From the NCBI GenBank assembly GCA_946406115.1, contig OX291557.1, positions 3,008,501 through 3,072,500 of the forward strand: a stretch of DNA of 64,000 bases, written 5' to 3'. The notes beneath the pieces are model-generated. The model did no database searches. It had not been told where the DNA came from and saw only the letters and a list, made by a program, of their open reading frames with translations. The DNA is from Apoda limacodes. Taxonomy: Eukaryota; Arthropoda; Insecta; Lepidoptera; Limacodidae. Both the position numbers and the translations under genes were made by a program. Below, one piece after another: positions 36,547 to 49,385 of this stretch (position 1 is its first letter; every line of letters begins with the position of its first letter).

Positions 36547-38357
36547 ATGAATAAAAGAGTTTCAACACAATTCTAGACTTAGTTTTTGAGGTAAGAAACC
36601 CTAAAAGTAAATCACTAAATAGGTAGTAGATCCCACGACACCGCTTGAAACTCAAGTATGAGTTTAAAATAATGCTTTCAGCACAGTACAGTACTCCAAC
36701 CCACACAGCTATAAATAACTTATCTCAGAATAAATAAACAATAAATGTTTATTTTAAGCTGAGTACACACGGCACAAGATAACTATATAGAATATATACA
36801 TATTCCGTGTGTAAATAGCCTAACGTAGTGCGGCGTGACTTGATTTCATCACAAGGAATAAAAATTAGGTAAATTCAATACTATTGATTTCTGGCATTCG
36901 TGTTCTATCTTTTCAATATCAAATAGTTTTAAATTTCTAAATCTATAATAGTAGAGGTGACACAATAGTATCTAGTTGTTAACTCCTACAAACGATATAG
37001 TTAACTTAATTCTGAGCTTTACGTCAGGACTTCAAAACACACTACTACTATATAACTTGTAGTTTGGAATCATTTAAAAAAACAATATAAAGTAAGTATC
37101 GACTGAAGCCGGCATTGTTATGGCATGGGAGACGGATGGAGATTGTTTTTATACCTACAAGTCTGGTCTCTGGCTCTGTTGGTAGTGTGATAGTAGTAAC
37201 TATCACGAGGAGAAAAATATTTTGTAGTTTCTATCAAGATTGTGATTACTGTGATCAAGCATCTTGATTCCATATCAGCCTAACAAGATGTTATATATAT
37301 ATATATACTCGTACATCAAATAAGATAGATGATTTACTTTTTTTACTTCTGCTACGTTGAATGTTAACATGAAAATGTCTATACTAACTTATTCACCTAA
37401 GTTAATTCAATTAAGACCTTGGTAAATATCAACATAAAACGTGACTATTCTAACCAATACTCCGTAGTACATTTAACTAAAATCTTGGTCAATTTAAACC
37501 TTATAATACTTATTATGATCAAATTTGCTTACTGGAATCAACAATGAAATTTGTTGCTCTTGTTTAAATGCACTTAGGCACGCTTTGTCCCACTAACTAA
37601 GATAAATTTGTTTTTGTTCTAGTTTTTGGAGACCGATCGGTCTCGTTCCACGGTCTGTAAAGGCTTAACTGATCTACATTTTAGCATTTAAACACCATAA
37701 TACGAGGCCAACCAGTACCAGAATCAACAACAAAAAGAAATGTATGTATTTATAGATAGGACATAACAATATGATGGTCTGACAGTACTATGTTACATAT
37801 TATAAATAAAATAAAACAAAAAAAGAATTGCAAGCAGTTATTTAATGATTCTTAAAAACATAGATAGGTAGTACACAGCTGTTACATATTTTAAACCTAA
37901 AGCATCGAGTTGATTATATATCTATATAGGTATACCTTCACTTTCAACATCAAAAATATATTATTATTACTATCTACAAAATGAAAAAGCTCTTTCGCAA
38001 ATGACGTCTGAAAATTTAAATGATATTTGTTTTGCGTGTTCAATGCGGATGCGCTTTAATTTACAAGCAGAAGCGGCTAACTGTGTATTTTTTTTTAATT
38101 CAGCCATTTTTTTCTGAAATCAATTTCAATGAAAATTACATTAACACTTTTGTCTCTTTATTGTCATCTCAAATACTGTCTTTGTTTTAAATTTTAAAGT
38201 TCTTGCTCAATTTCGGTGTTACAACATTAGCTTCATTTTATCTCGCATAATTCGCTGATTAGATTTTTACCATTTTTTTTTTTCATTATTTTCACCTTTG
38301 ATGTGGCACATAGATAGTATATATCTGCCAAATTTTATATCTAGCTAAATTAGAAGT

Positions 38358-38405
38358 AGCCAAGAATTTTTAAGATTGACTTATAGATCTTAAAAATTCT
38401 TGGCT
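38358..38405. repeat. Perfect 19-bp hairpin
   Basis: Arms 'agccaagaatttttaagat' (38358-38376) and its exact reverse complement (38387-38405) around a 10-nt loop. No T-run follows, so it is not a simple terminator-like structure. Confidence 0.95.
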
Positions 38406-39624
38406 TGAGACAGTGAGTTGGTATGATCCTGATTTTGGGCCTTTTATATGTAGGTATCTTGATAATTATTCAACTTATACTTGTGAAATTTTAAATATTT
38501 CTTGTCATTAAAATTTTACTTAACACTTTGGGTCAGAATGGCTTGTGTACATATTGCACAGTGCGCGCCCCTGCCAGGTGCACACAGTGTGCTTAGATTA
38601 TCAGCGCTCACATTTCACAATAAAATATTGCTTACTGTGCTTCTTGTGTACTTATTTTTAGTAATAAAAAGAATATTAAACATTTATTTTACTTAAATTG
38701 TGAGTGATCATGACTTATATTGAGTAATAAACATATTTCAAAACATTCTTTAATTCATTTAAAATAAATTTTATGTTTCCAATATTTGGTATCAATACAA
38801 AGCACGTGGCCTCCAAACCGAATCTCTATGGTTCTTAAAGAATTAAATAACATACGAAAAATCAAGCCCATCGAAAATGTTAGTCTGTTCTAAAAACATA
38901 TTCTAAAGCAAATCATTTGCAACTTAAACCACAGCTGTATGCTTACATTTGATTTCTGTTTTGAGCTTTCCTTTGATGTGCGGACGCGTATTAAATTCTC
39001 GCACTCGACAGCTTCCGATCAAAGTGAGTATTTAATTATTTCAACGCTCGTTACTTACGGCGTATTTTGACGGAATCAGACATTTGATTATGGTCGAGGA
39101 AATGGAAATATTCCAGGCACTCGCAAATAAACAAAAAACTAATATAAAATGTAAAGCGCGGTCTGCCGATTCGCACAAGGCCATCGCGGTGGACTTAGCC
39201 TAAGCCTCCTTCTCCAAGAAGAGGCCTGTGTCCCTGAATTGGGGCATACAGACGGCTGAAGCAATAAGCAAAAACTTGTAAGTCTCTTCGTCCTTATCAG
39301 CCCTATACATTCATACTGTTGGGGCACGGCCTAACTTTAACATGGGCGAGGACGATTTGGTCTCTTACGTGGGCCCATTGCAGATTACGCTCTTCATACA
39401 CGTCATTTTCTTCACGTTGCTTAGACTCATATTGTATACACACGCCTGGCTCCTGCTGACACCTGCTTCTTCAAAAGCGGGCAGACACGACAACTACTAG
39501 ACCACTACCGACTTAAAAATTCAAATTAAATTTCTATATTTCAAATTGCATTATGCACAAAGTAATTTGCTAGAATGTTTGCTATTTTGTTATTATTATG
39601 TTATCTGTCTTTCAAGACTCTTTT

Positions 39625-39780
39625 TTTAGGAGTGCGTGAATGTATCAAGTTGAAATTAATATCAAATACGAAGGTCTACGGTCACTTGAAGTTGTAAAAA
39701 TATCAAGCACACCTATATGGTAATTCCCATTGACCTAGAATGATGAAATTTGGCAAGAAGCAAGATTCACAAATATAAGA
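39625..39780 (-). repeat. SINE-like 'ggttccgt' repeat, internal part
   Basis: Contains 'caagttgaaattaatatcaa' and 'acctagaatgatgaaatttg', matching the inverted internal segment of the 28243-29060 repeat. Ends missing. Confidence 0.5.
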
Positions 39781-40004
39781 AAAAATCCAAACATATTATG
39801 ATGGAAGAACTATCTATATATAATAAGTTTGTAAGAAACCCTTCGGTGTGCCTTTTTATCACTTTTTTGTGCTTCAAACAGGCGAACTTATTTTTTAAGT
39901 GTATTTTACAATAATTTAATAACAGAATTCTTTATTATGTAAGTTTCAGTCATTAGTCTCAAATTGGATAACTCTTGTGGCAGTGTAGTCTACCTTCCAC
40001 TTCC

Positions 40005-40318
40005 CACTAATATTATAAATGCGAAAGTTTCGATGTTTGAATGTTTGTTACTCAATCACGTTTCAACCACAGAACGTATCGAGATGAAGCATAACATACA
40101 TACAGGTTAGGTCTTGGAATAGTACAGAGGCTATTTTTTATCCTGGAAAATTTAATAGTTCCCGCGGAAGTAACTTTAACCGAATTCCACTTGAACGAAC
40201 TATAGCTGCAGCTATCGCTTGTTAAAACTTCTTTGGTTATAATCAAAGAGTTGTCATAAAAATCCTACGCCGATAACCAAATTTAGGTCAGGCGGAGCCG
40301 CTGGCAAAAGCTAGTGGA
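40005..40318 (+). mobile_element. Helitron-like non-autonomous element
   Basis: Best-preserved copy: begins near 'ccactaatattataaatgcg' and ends 'ggcaaaagctagt'; interior includes 'agttcccgcggaagtaactt' and 'gaattccacttgaacgaact'. No terminal inverted repeats or target duplication, in line with rolling-circle elements that insert between A and T and end in a CTAG-like motif. Family assignment is from resemblance. Confidence 0.6.
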
Positions 40319-41034
40319 TGTTAAGAAGTGTTTTTTTTTTTTTTTTGTTTTTTTAACTGTTACTACGTATTACGCAAATGTATGTACCTGCTTGTCAACA
40401 TTATATATACAAACAATCATATGTCCCAAGTATTGTTATAAAATTTCAATTTATTGAGTGTAATCAATTGAGATGATAGAGACAAAAGCTAAAGCAGCAA
40501 TTTAAAAGCAAGTGGTTCCGCAGCCCGTCCCGACCGCTCCCGAAGGAGCTGCCGACTGCGTCGTCCGCAAACTTCCACAACATGAATAAAACATTCCACA
40601 ATTGGTCACACCGGGTCTGCTACTAAAGCGAATGTGATAGGATGTGTCCATAGGATCTAACAGAGAGCGAGTTCAAATTGTTCATTTCTTTCAAATACTA
40701 GTTGATCTTGTGCAGTTTTAAGCTTTAGTTAATTTCAATTAGGTATGTTATACAAAAAGTCTTATATTTCACCCACATGCATGAAAATAATTAGTAACTA
40801 ATACTTTTAAGCTATCAGTAATAAATAAATAATATTTTTAATTGAGAATAGTTGTGTATAAATAATACAATAACAAATCCATCTAAATCAATCCAACCAC
40901 GTAACTTATTCGTATAAAAGAAATGTTTTTTTTGCTTGATTGTTAAATATAATCATGCATTATTATAAATCCATTATTATTTCCTGGTTCTGACTTTGCC
41001 TAGGGATTCTCGAGAAGACAATATAATAAGTCTG

Positions 41035-41640
41035 TGTCGCAGTACATATATGAAAATCTTTTATATGTACATAAAAATATGAATAGTTTCAGCAAGAAAA
41101 GTGACGTTCACAAAGTAAATAAGTAGAACTAGAAGTAAAAATAAGCTATTGGTGCATGATACACGTCTACACAAAATAAGTAACTCTTTTATGGGGCAAT
41201 GTATACACTTTTACAACAAAGTTCCCAATAAAATTCAAAATCTATCAATAAGTAAATTTAAATCTTTTATCAAGCAGGTACTTTGTAAAAAGGCATACTA
41301 CAATATTTCAGACTATGTAAATGATAAAAATCCTTGGGACTGATGATGCTCAATTACAGGATGCATAGGTAAACCAAATTAAAATGGAAATGCCATAAAA
41401 TTGTGCGACTAAAAATTTTTTATTTAAAACATTAATTGTATTTTAGTTTATTTGTATTATTGATAGTGTTTTTAAAAGAGTAACTATCGAGTTTCTTGCC
41501 GGATTCTTCTCGGTAGAAATCAACAACATTGTGAACCGGCGGGAAGGTGGGAGGGTTCAAAAAACAATATTTTATAACTTTGACGATTCAAAAGTGATTG
41601 TAAAATCCTTATTTGAATAAATCATTTTGACTTTGACTTT
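41035..41640 (+). mobile_element. 5'-truncated LINE (Jockey/CR1-like), young copy 3
   Basis: Starts abruptly at 'tgtcgcagtacatatatgaa', in agreement base-for-base over long stretches with copies 1 and 2; final 64 codons end VNDKNPWD at 41343; 3' UTR and tail 'ttgactttgactttga' end at 41640. Immediately followed by an inverted fragment of a different LINE. Confidence 0.9.
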
Positions 41641-41643
41641 GAA

Positions 41644-41910
41644 CAACTCTCTCCTCAGACTTAAGGCTTCGATACGGATAATGAGTTTGGGATCGTTAAC
41701 GATTATCTCAGCATCCGCCCAGATATGGCAGCAGTACTTCATATGGTACCGGACTTGTGAATTGTAAAGCAGCAGCCTTTCCAATCCAGATAAAGTACTG
41801 TTTCGATCTGTTGAGTACTCCAAGTTTTTTGGACGCCAGCTTTACCTAGTCTTCCAAATGATCTCGGAACTGAACTTTGCTGGAGATGTCAACACCAAGC
41901 TCTGGGAGAT
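41644..41910 (-). mobile_element. Jockey-type LINE (family a), internal fragment
   Basis: Minus strand encodes parts of GVDISS, KLGVLN, (S)GLERLLLYNSQVRYHMKYCCHIWAD and EALSLRRE, with substitutions and small indels. It lacks the 3' tail, its downstream end coinciding with the tail of the LINE at 41035-41640. Confidence 0.8.
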
Positions 41911-43073
41911 GGTAAGTGGTGTGTTGTGGAATTGTTCCAATTGCTCGAAAAATAATGAAGCAGAAGCATGTGATGCGAAAAGAAAAACTAATCTCAGCAA
42001 AGTCGCTGCCGCCTCAGCATCCGCTAGCGCTCGCCACTGCGTTGCTACCGGCGCGGCAAGAATGCATTGCCTTCAATTCAACTAGCAGGAACATAGGTCG
42101 ATTATATCCGACAAAATAAACATTACATAAAACCAAATGCCAACGACTGTACCTGCTTCTTTCTATTCAGTATTATCGGGTTTGTACATTTTTTATGTAA
42201 TACAAAGGGAACAATTAATTCAATGCACTAGAGTGGCAGATTACCTTAGAGCTGGCAGCATAATAGCTCAAGAAATAAACACTGCTAGTATCTTGGACAC
42301 ACTAGCACAGGTAGATACTTAAAGGTGCTTAAAGAGCGATACCGATGAAGTTCACATATCTCAGCGGTTTGGGCTAGGGTGACTGAGTAACAGACCGACC
42401 TTTGATTAACGAGTCTGAATTCTTATAGCTAGCCTATAGGTAAGTAACTCGTAAAATGGTGGAAAAACATCACCTTTACATTCTAAAAACATAATTACAG
42501 AATTCTACTCCTCGAAGTTATTTTTTTATTTTAAATATTATTGTTTTGTAAAGAAAATTAAACAAAATATTTGAATCAAATAATTAACAGAGTCAGTTTA
42601 ATAATTAAGAGAGAAAGTAACAGAGTGACAAGCCCCGTACCTATCACCCCGCACTTCACTTTATGAGTGGTTTGTGGTGGGAGGTTGTTGCTTTACTTCC
42701 CGCTGACTCGTCGAACACTATTTTGCTATAGGTACTAATTTCCCTCCCTTATATACAAAATATATCGTATATGTGGTTTCAAATTTTATAACTCCACATA
42801 TCAAAATAACAGAATCCGTTCTCTCTTTTTATATATTAGAACAGGTTATGTTAAAATTAAGTCTACTCCTACTTGAAAAAAAAAAAAAAAAATCACAGGT
42901 ATTTCGACATACCACGACATACACGCAGAAAGTTTTCCGAAAAAAAGATTTTATGTGTAAGGCACTGGCAACTTGTAATTATTTTGAAAAATTTGGTTAT
43001 TTAAAATTAAAAATACCATTTTTCGAATTTCGAATTTCCCTCCACATTTATTTGAGAGGCATATTAAATTATC

Positions 43074-44092
43074 GTGTCTCATTTAAAAATTGATCTGCAT
43101 CGAGAACATTTTCGTGCGATGATTTTCTACGATTTTAAATGTGGCCTAAAACCTGATGAGTCATTTGATCGACTTCAAATGGCTTTTATTGATGAAGGAC
43201 CTTCAAAAGCAACCATCTACCGTTGGCATAGCAAGTTCAACGCGGTCGCCTTACTTTGGGCGATGAACAAAGTAGTGGTCGTCCTACGACGGCTGTCACG
43301 GAAGAAAGTGTCAAAGTGCAATAAAAAAATTAATCCCAGAAAGCAGGCGAATTACATACGAAGAGATTCAGCATACACTGCAGATTGGTTCGGGAAGCGT
43401 TTTCAAGATTCTACACGAGCACCTTCGCGTGAGGAGGATAGTTTCGAGCTGGGTGCTGCTTAACCTCACCAAAGCTCAGAAGCAGGCCCGTGTGGAGTGG
43501 TTCCGTGATATGATTCAAAAATTTGAAGCAGGCTCGTCTCGGCGCGTTACGACATTGTGACAGGTGATAAATCCTGGATTTATCAATACGATCCAGAAAC
43601 AAAGCGTTAGTCGACAGTTTGGCTGTTTCGAAACGAACCAACGCCTACGAAAGTGAAGCGATTGAAAATCGCAGGGAAAATTTTGAACGCAAATCACGAG
43701 GCCAAAGCAGCATCAACGCCAAATTGTATACCACAAAATGCCTGCCAGAATTTTCCAGCCAAGCCAGTTTTGTCTGCAATGAGTGACCGAACACCGGGCT
43801 CCGCGGGGTACTGCCTCACTATGACAATGCACCCGCGCACTCAGCGCTCAAAATGAGGGACTTCCTGGACACCACACTGGTTAGAGTCTTGGGTCACCCT
43901 CCTTACAATCCTGATCTGGCACCGTGTGCCTTATTTTTATTCCCTAAAATAAAAAATCAGCTGAAAGGCTGACAGTTTTCATCGCCAGTAGACGCGCTAG
44001 CAGCGTTCGAGAAGGCCGTGGAAGAGGTGTCTGCAGCGGACTGGAAAAATTTTTCGGAAATTGGTTCAGACGCAGACGTTGAAAAGATTTAA
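43074..44092 (+). mobile_element. Mariner-type transposase, inactivated
   Basis: N-terminal helix-turn-helix region reads SHLKIDLHREHFRAMIFYDF, CGLKPDESFDRLQMAFIDEG, PSKATIYRWHSKF, as in mariner transposases. After frameshifts it continues LTKAQKQARVEWFRDM, then TGDKSWIYQYDPETKR with the first catalytic Asp (43566-43568), an in-frame TAG at 43608, YDNAPAHSA with the second Asp (43823-43825), and NPDLAPCALFLFP. In mariners the third catalytic Asp follows DLAPC; here it is Ala (codon 43928-43930). The C-terminus ends near DADVEKI, stop 44090. The first codon is GTG where ATG is expected. No terminal inverted repeats were identified by eye. At least three independent lesions make this a fossil. 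Confidence 0.92.
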
Positions 44093-44149
44093 TTAAAATA
44101 TTTTATCCATGAGTTAAAACGCAAATTAAATGCTGCCTCGAGGTTCAGT

Positions 44150-45335
44150 AAGAAAGCATGTAGCCTGGACATAGCGAAGGCGTTCGATCGGGTCTGGCAC
44201 CGGGGTCTTCTTTCGAAGTTGCCATCTTACGGAGTGCCCGAGGGTTTGTGCAAATGGGTGGCTAGCTTTTTGTCCGGCAGACGCATACGAACCGTAGTTG
44301 ACGGTAGTTGCTCTGATAGCATGGACATTAATGCTGGTGTCCCGCAAGGCTCTGTGCAGTCTCCTACGCTGTTTCTACTGCATATCAATGACATATTGGA
44401 CATCAACAATATACATTGCTATGCAGATGACAGTACTGGAGACGCTTTTTACACGGGTCGTGCAAACATCCCTCGTTCCGTTGTTCCGTTGTGGAGGAAA
44501 ACCGCGGAGAACTTGGGTCTCGAATCGAGACCAAGGTCTTTGACTGGGGACGGGTAAACTTGGTCCGATTCAACCCTACAAAGACACAAGTGTGCGCGTT
44601 CACCGCTAAGAAAACTCCATCCACTGTATTCTCACAATTCCAGAACACTCCCCTCTCCAACTCCAAGAGCATTGGGATCCTGGGTGTCGACATCTCCAGC
44701 GATATTCAGTTCCAAGATCATTTACAAGATAAGGTGAAGCTGGCGCCCAAAAAACTTGGTGTTCTCAACCGAGCGAAGCAGTACTTCACGTCGGGGCAAA
44801 GGTTGTTACTTTACAAGTCGCAAGTTCGGCCCCATATGCTGCCATCTCTGGCCAGCTTAGCCCTTTTGACTCGGTTCAACGACGGGCTGTGAGAATTGTC
44901 GACGATTCCAAACTCACTTGCGGTATCGAGCCCTTAAGTCTGAGGAGAGACTTTGCCTCCCTGTGTGTGTTCTACCGCTTGTACAATGGGTTGTGTTCTG
45001 AGGAATTGTTCGAAATGATGCCCACGGCTACTTTCTACCATCGCACCGCTCGCCATAGGCAGGCAATTCATTCTCACACTTTAGATCCTAAATGGACGCG
45101 TACAGTGCGGTTTCAGAACTTCCTCCCGCGAACGCTTAAGTTGTGGAATGAGCTCCCTGCCAAGGTTTTCTGCAAGGACTACAGTATGGAGTTCTTCAAG
45201 AAAGAAATTATTAGATTTCTGAAGGGTCGGCAATGCGCAAGTGATACCCCTGGTGTTGCAAGCGTCCATAGGCTACGGTGACCGCTTGCCATCAGGCGGA
45301 CCGTAAGCTTGTTTGCCACCATAGTGGTATAAAAA
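44150..45335 (+). mobile_element. Jockey-type LINE (family a), best-preserved reverse transcriptase
   Basis: Non-LTR reverse transcriptase, palm to C-terminus. Motif A SLDIAKAFDRVWHRGLLSK (from 44161), FLSGRRIRTVVDGSCSDSM, motif B GVPQGSVQSPTLFLLHINDI, motif C CYADDST with both catalytic aspartates (about 44418-44438). A frameshift near 44480 moves the frame to LVRFNPTKTQVCAFTAKKTP, ILGVDISSDIQFQDHL and LLYKSQVRPHM; another near 44850-44890 leads to CVFYRLYNGLCSEELFEMMP, HRTARHRQAIHSHTLDP and TLKLWNELPAKVFCKDY (stop 45279). The 3' UTR 'ggcggaccgtaagcttgttt' and a poly-A at 45331 follow. 5' truncated, starting about 60 bp after the mariner stop. Retains the catalytic site but cannot make a full protein. 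Confidence 0.93.
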
Positions 45336-45619
45336 AAAAAAAAAAACCATAGACGTTAGTTTTTTAGTTTTTCAAAACTTTCTGAGTGTCCCACATATAT
45401 ATGTATTTGAGGCAGTGTAACATATATATGCTTTGCATTAAGCTTATACTGATATATAATAATAAATATAATTGACGTATGGTAGTTTTTTATATATATA
45501 TTAGTATGGAAGTATAGATAAGTGCTAAGTCCGGCTCCATATTGAGCTGTCTGCTGCTGTCATCTTTGGAAGTAGCCCTATTCATTTAGGACCAGTTGTT
45601 AGAAGTGTCGATGATCACA

Positions 45620-45950
45620 CACAACTAATTATACCTAGCTACTTACGAGCGGTAGACTGTGTTATGTGTTGTATTTAGGAATTGTTCAAAATGATGCCTC
45701 ATGGCTAGATTCTTATCATAGCATCTATCAGCACGATGTTGGTCCCGCACCATACGAATACGTCCTGCACGGTGCAGTTTAGTCCCGCAAACGTTTTTAT
45801 TGTAAAATGAACTCGCTGTCGAGGAATACCTGTAGGTAAAACTTAATCATTAGTTTTTGAAAGGATCAAGTATTATCATAGATGTTACAGCCGTCCATAC
45901 CCTCACTACATCAGGCGAACCGTATCATAGTTTTCCACCTTGCTTGTATA
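45620..45950 (+). mobile_element. Degraded Jockey-type LINE C-terminus and 3' tail
   Basis: 'ggaattgttcaaaatgatgc' parallels the ELFEMMP region of the element just upstream, and 'ccgtccataccctcactaca' to 'caccttgcttgtataaa' parallels its 3' UTR. Much more diverged, so an older copy or relative. Confidence 0.6.
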
Positions 45951-46662
45951 AATAACGTATACATTATAGTAAACAGAAACAACAACACAGTACAAATAGC
46001 AAATATCATCCATTTCCAAGTCGGAATTCAAACCCAGGGCCGTCGTGTCAGTGGTTGGTTACCAACAAGTCGCCATAGAGAGAGAAACCTTATAAGTTAC
46101 TCTAAACACTGATACACTAAAATAAACTTAACACCTTAATTAAAAGAACTAAACTAAGTATCTAGCGCATAAATCGTCGTGTAATTACGCAAATAGAGCT
46201 TGTAACGACATGACGAGTGTTGGCCTCGCGCCAAGACGAAGAGTGGCCAGGGTTGCCATATGACTGACAATTGTGGCAATTGATAGGCATTTTAGCTAAA
46301 AGATTGCACGGCACGGCATTATAAAGGACAGCGGTTCCAAAACTTTTTTTCGATGAAACCCTTTGTAAACAAATAAATAATAAAAAACATAAGCAAAAAC
46401 GGAGCCCTAAAAAAAGCAAAAACGGTTTTAATTTTTATATTCCTTAATGAAAATCATAAAAAAGTACTTTAGATAACTCTCCAAAAGTATAATGGAAGAC
46501 TCAGGTTGATATTTTACCGTGGAGCCTTCGGAGGTGCCTCGTGGAACCTTAAGACTCCACGTAGTCACACTTTGAGTGTGGCTGGTATAGGATACTAGCT
46601 AAACCCGGCCACGCGCCAAGCTTTTCCGTAGCTGACTCGCGCCGTGGGAAGGCTTAACACTC

Positions 46663-46862
46663 ATATCCATACTAATATTATAAATGTGAAAGTAACTCTG
46701 TCTGTCTTTCTGTTACCTTTTCACGCTTAAACTGCTGTACCTATTAGAATTAAATTTGACATTGGGATGGTTTGAGTCCCAGGAAAGGACATAGGCTAGT
46801 TGAAATCCTACACCGATTACCAAATTTAGGGCGAGTGCAACCGCGAGCAAAAGCTAGTATAC
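46663..46862 (+). mobile_element. Helitron-like non-autonomous element
   Basis: Starts 'catactaatattataaatgt' and ends 'gcaaaagctagtat', with 'aaaggacataggctag' and 'accaaatttagggcgagtgc' inside. Short complete-looking copy. Confidence 0.65.
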
Positions 46863-46920
46863 AATAAATGCAGCATTATGTACAAAAATCAAGTCAATCC
46901 ATCAACTAATTTTTTATCTA

Positions 46921-47064
46921 CTTTCCTAAATATTTGTATTGTTTTACCCACTTCATTCCTAGCCTTTCCTAAATATTTGTATTCTTTTGCCTACTTCCTT
47001 CCTGGCCTTTCCTAATTATTTGTATGGTTTTACTCACTTCCTTCATGGCTCTTCCTAAATATTG
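46921..47064. repeat. 43-bp tandem repeat, 3.3 copies
   Basis: Units at 46921, 46964 and 47007 begin 'ctttcctaaatatttgta' and carry a 'cacttc.ttcct.gc' end; a partial fourth starts at 47050. Confidence 0.9.
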
Positions 47065-49097
47065 ATGCTATTGCAGTAACTTTATAGATTGCAGGCAACC
47101 CTATTTAGCTGCCATGCGGGCTGATGGGTTGCGTGCACCAGCGGTAACAGACAGACTAGATTAATTGCAAAATGACAGGATCTCGTCAATTTGATACACA
47201 TATTTGGAAGAGCCATCTCGAAAACTTATCTTACCTATCTTTGCATTATGCTTATCTTTGTAATATATTGGAAACTTAGGCAATTGCATTTAATTTCTCA
47301 GAGACGACACCTATCTATATAAACTTTGGCAATTTCGTTTAATTTCTCAAAGTTGTCACCTGTCTATTAAAGACAATAGTAAAGCTGAAACTGTTAAATC
47401 AGTACAAATACAACACCGCAATCCAAAAACACTAGAGAAGAAAAATCGATTAAGTAAACCAATATGTTTTTGTGAAAAATGAAAACATAATTGGTAGTTA
47501 ATTTGCAACGAATCGTTCGTCAATCACTGTCATGTCGCCGCGAGCGTGAAAAATTATTCGCAAATGAAAACTCGCAAGCTCGTTATATAGCAATCTGGGT
47601 ACAGTTCAGGATTCCGTAAATAGTATAGCACAAACTGTTATTGGGTAACTAGTCATTTTACCAGATCTAATAAAAAAAACCGTGTATAAGCGTACCTTAG
47701 GCCTTATTTACGGATATACGGAAATTAATGACAAATCGTAGTAAAGTTGGACTCCGTTTTGCGTTCCAGTATCTACGACCAGTCAATTGTATTTTACTCC
47801 TGTGATTTATTTACCCGTCATTCGTCGGAATTGCGGGTTGAACGACGAACAAAAATATTTTGTTAAAATGACGGCGATCTTAGACTGACAGTAGCAGCAA
47901 ATAAACCTAGTGAATGCGTTAAAGTTACCGATAAAGTACAAAAAAGTCTTATTTTTTTTTAGTTAACTACATACGAAATGGAATTTCTCGACTTTACAGA
48001 ATTTAAAAAATCTGATCTGGCAACAATGTTGAGAACTTGTCACTCTGACTCACTCTTGACAATAACAATTCAGCAAATCAGAAAGAATTCCATAAACCTC
48101 AAAAAGTAATATAAATCTTAAAACATACCTACACTTAAAGTTATATAGGTATGTATGGAACCCACGTGGTTTACGTCTACACACACTTTGTTACCAACTT
48201 CATTTTCAATTCATACGTTTACCGAGCGCCACATTTAAAAGCAATTTTCGTTACCCAATTGCTTTCGACTACAATCATTTTGAAGAATTTATAGGATTTC
48301 TATAATATTTACCGTACAGGGATTTCTAAAAGCGATGTCTGGATGTCTATATGTTTACTTTAGTATGCTTACTTACACGACTTTCAGTATCGAATAGGCA
48401 TAAGCTTTGCCCGCGATCTCGTCTGGAAATCATTTATTTGAATATTTAATAACTCTAACATTTGTATACACACGATACAATCCTTCTCTGTATCCTCATC
48501 GTAACTAATGTTCGATTGTCATTTCTTCACATTGTGAAGCAGCAAAGCTCTTGAGAGGAACGTGATGTTTTCCATAATTGGAAGAGACTTTCCAAAGAAT
48601 AGCAAAAAAGATCTTCACAGCTTCTCCAATCATGTTAATGGTTTTTTACGAGTTGTAACAAACGGAATCAAGATATCTGCTTTAGATATTCCCGCCAAAT
48701 GTACGCTATTATACTTTGTTCCATAATCCCATCGAATTCAGAGAGTATTCACTTTTCCTGCACTTACCGATATTCATCTTAGTTGATAATGCATTGAGTT
48801 ATTAGATATACTAAGTAGTTTCTATGTCAAGTGCCATACTCGGGACCGTCTATTTCAGCCATTGACCAAGTTAACTGCAACCCATACATTGCAATCTCCT
48901 CTTGTAAGTAATACATTAGCTAAAAGAACATAAGCAAAGATAATGTAATCACTACTGGGTCAGACTAATAAAAAAGGTACAATTTCAAAACTTTAAACGC
49001 TTTATTTCTCAAAAATAGGATATCATATCACTTTTTTGAAGTCAATGTAGTACTATAAGATACTAGTTAATACCATTGAGTAATATAAATATTGATT

Positions 49098-49385
49098 GTA
49101 GACTAGTAGTTCCTTTACAGAAGTGATAGATCTAATCAAGATCTTCATTTAGATGACAGCTGTCAAATTAGAAAGGGCTATATCTTCGTTAATACTGATA
49201 GTAATCTAGTAGTTTACAAAAATGATAGATCTCATTGGGATCTATATTTCAGATAATTGCTATCAAACTGCTATATCTCCGTAACTATTGATGGTAGACT
49301 AGCAGTTTAGAAATAATAGATCTCATCAAAATTTAGCCCATTCGTCTATTTAGCAATATGAGGGCCCCTTAAATGCTAGTTAGTG
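49098..49385. repeat. Diverged ~100-bp tandem repeat, three units
   Basis: 'gtagactagtagtt'-like starts recur at 49098, 49201 and 49294, each followed by 'tgatagatct.at' and a 'ctatatct.cgtaa' segment. The third unit is incomplete. Confidence 0.75.

Larger units (their letters stand above)
36547..40004. other. No gene recognised outside listed repeats
   Basis: AT-rich with short (AT)n near 37293. A 64-codon + frame at 38502-38696 is unrecognised. Confidence 0.5.
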
